This document shows, piece after piece, positions 15,129-15,654 of a DNA stretch of 15,654 bases; within the stretch, counting starts at the first letter, position 1; every line of letters starts with the position of its first letter. Below the pieces are notes generated by a model. The model saw only the letters and a list, made by a program, of their open reading frames with translations, searched no databases and had not been told where the DNA came from. The position numbers and the translations under genes are program-made. This stretch comes from Chlamydiae bacterium RIFCSPHIGHO2_12_FULL_27_8 (lineage in GTDB: Bacteria > Chlamydiota > Chlamydiia > Chlamydiales > SM23-39), in contig MGLU01000079.1 of assembly GCA_001796155.1 (NCBI GenBank), positions 1-15,654 of the forward strand. The letters run 5' to 3'.

Positions 15129-15545
15129 TTAAAAAGCTGTTATGCCTTTAATATCCTCAGTAAAAAAAGCAAACTGTTTTGTTCCTTGATTAGTATTTTG
15201 TTTTAAAATAATCATGGTGCCATCTTGAGCCGGAGTTATGTCAGATATATTTGTCAAAATAGTTCCGTCATAAAGTTTTATAGATATTTGAGCATAAGAA
15301 AATTCTTTTTTTAAATTATTAAAGACATTTATTATATCCTGAGTTCTTTTATCTATATCAATAATCATGATGCTTTTATTTGTAGAATCTGTGAGTGCTT
15401 TAATTGTATTTTGTGATACGGCTACATCTTTTGAGACATCTGTTTTTTCTTCTTGTATAATAGTTGGTTCTTGTGTTTTTTTAGGTGGATTAATTTGAAT
15501 TGTTGTTGTTAAAAAATAAGGTATGATAAGTAAAAGAAATTGCAT
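15129..15545 (-). CDS. Small exported protein of unknown function
   Basis: The 138-residue protein is not recognised. It begins with a hydrophobic stretch (MQFLLLIIPYFLTTTIQ) that acts like a signal peptide or anchor, although it lacks the usual N-terminal lysine and a clear cleavage motif. A polar, Thr/Glu/Lys-rich linker follows to about residue 55, and then a compact domain from about 58 to 138. That domain is rich in beta-strand patterns (ISIKLYDGTILTNISDITPA, DGTMIILKQN, FFTEDIKGI), somewhat like an Sm- or SH3-type small barrel; this is a guess from pattern. The ATG has AAAGGA about 7 bases upstream and a well-formed promoter before that, so it is very likely a real, separately expressed gene. 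It is convergent with the ankyrin-like gene. Confidence 0.75.
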   Translation of the reverse strand: MQFLLLIIPYFLTTTIQINPPKKTQEPTIIQEEKTDVSKDVAVSQNTIKALTDSTNKSIMIIDIDKRTQDIINVFNNLKKEFSYAQISIKLYDGTILTNISDITPAQDGTMIILKQNTNQGTKQFAFFTEDIKGITAF

Positions 15546-15566
15546 AAAAAAATCCTTTTTTAATTC

Positions 15567-15595
15567 AATATAGCATTACTTTTTTAAAGCTACAA
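15567..15595 (-). promoter_or_regulatory. Sigma-70-type promoter for the small exported protein
   Basis: Reading the minus strand, TTGTAG (-35; plus-strand 15590-15595) and TATATT (-10; 15567-15572) are separated by exactly 17 bases. The start codon is 22 bases below the -10 box, with AAAGGA between. Spacing and box quality are the best in the window, and the pair lies directly upstream of the gene starting at 15545. Confidence 0.6.
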
Positions 15596-15606
15596 TTAGT
15601 AAAGAA

Positions 15607-15654
15607 ATGTCACCAAAATTTACGCCGTTGATTTTGGAAGCCGAAAGTAAATTT
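15607..15654 (+). CDS. Possible start of a rightward gene, cut by the window edge
   Basis: An ATG at 15607 opens 16 uninterrupted codons (MSPKFTPLILEAESKF) that run off the right end. It is divergent from the small exported protein, with its start 61 bases away. AGTAAAG before the ATG is only a weak ribosome-binding site. The peptide has balanced composition with a higher GC share than the surrounding intergenic DNA, as coding regions here do. Too little is visible to name a product. Confidence 0.35.
   Translation, partial: MSPKFTPLILEAESKF

Noticed and set aside
1..15654. CRISPR array, tRNA genes, insertion sequences or prophage genes
   Set aside because: No regularly spaced short repeats, cloverleaf sequences, transposase motifs or inverted-repeat ends were seen. 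The only repeated structure is the glycosyltransferase array.

Overview
The window is AT-rich and reads as part of the genome of a member of the Chlamydiota. The main evidence is gene order. On the minus strand it carries exbB/tolQ, exbD/tolR, a TolA/TonB-like gene, tolB and the start of pal. On the plus strand it carries tatD, sdhC, sdhA and sdhB. From memory, this is the order of the Chlamydia trachomatis CT591-CT600 region (sdhB, sdhA, sdhC, tatD homologue, dsbD, exbB, exbD, CT598, tolB, pal). The N-terminus of the Pal protein and a candidate effector with degenerate ankyrin-like repeats also fit an intracellular chlamydia. The family is not clear from the sequence. A complete succinate dehydrogenase argues against lineages that have lost the TCA cycle.

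Layout: (1) 1-3413, minus strand, is a tightly packed Tol-Pal operon (exbB > exbD > tolA/tonB-like > tolB > pal, with pal running off the left edge). It encodes the proton-driven envelope machine linking inner membrane, periplasm and outer membrane. (2) 3414-3530 is the divergent promoter region. (3) 3531-9740, plus strand, holds five tandem, overlapping paralogues of the CAP10/POGLUT (GT90) glycosyltransferase family, each with an N-terminal membrane anchor. They sit where I would expect dsbD. A 37-codon relic of a sixth copy follows at 9737-9850. (4) 9837-13997 is tatD-sdhC-sdhA-sdhB, overlapping or nearly touching: a TatD-type metal-dependent DNase and a di-haem succinate:quinone reductase. 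(5) About 14027-14226 is a structured RNA with a long closing helix that I call 6S RNA. (6) 14309-15124 encodes an ankyrin-like protein with a possible F-box/SOCS-like N-terminus. It converges on a small exported protein (15129-15545, minus strand) that has a clean promoter. A possible truncated gene begins at 15607.

The housekeeping blocks are conventional. The unusual part is the GT90 array, a lineage-specific multigene expansion inside an otherwise conserved neighbourhood. All five copies keep the family's signature motifs, so five active but diverged sugar transferases are plausible. Their acceptor, which could be a surface glycan, an envelope protein or a host protein, cannot be read from the sequence.
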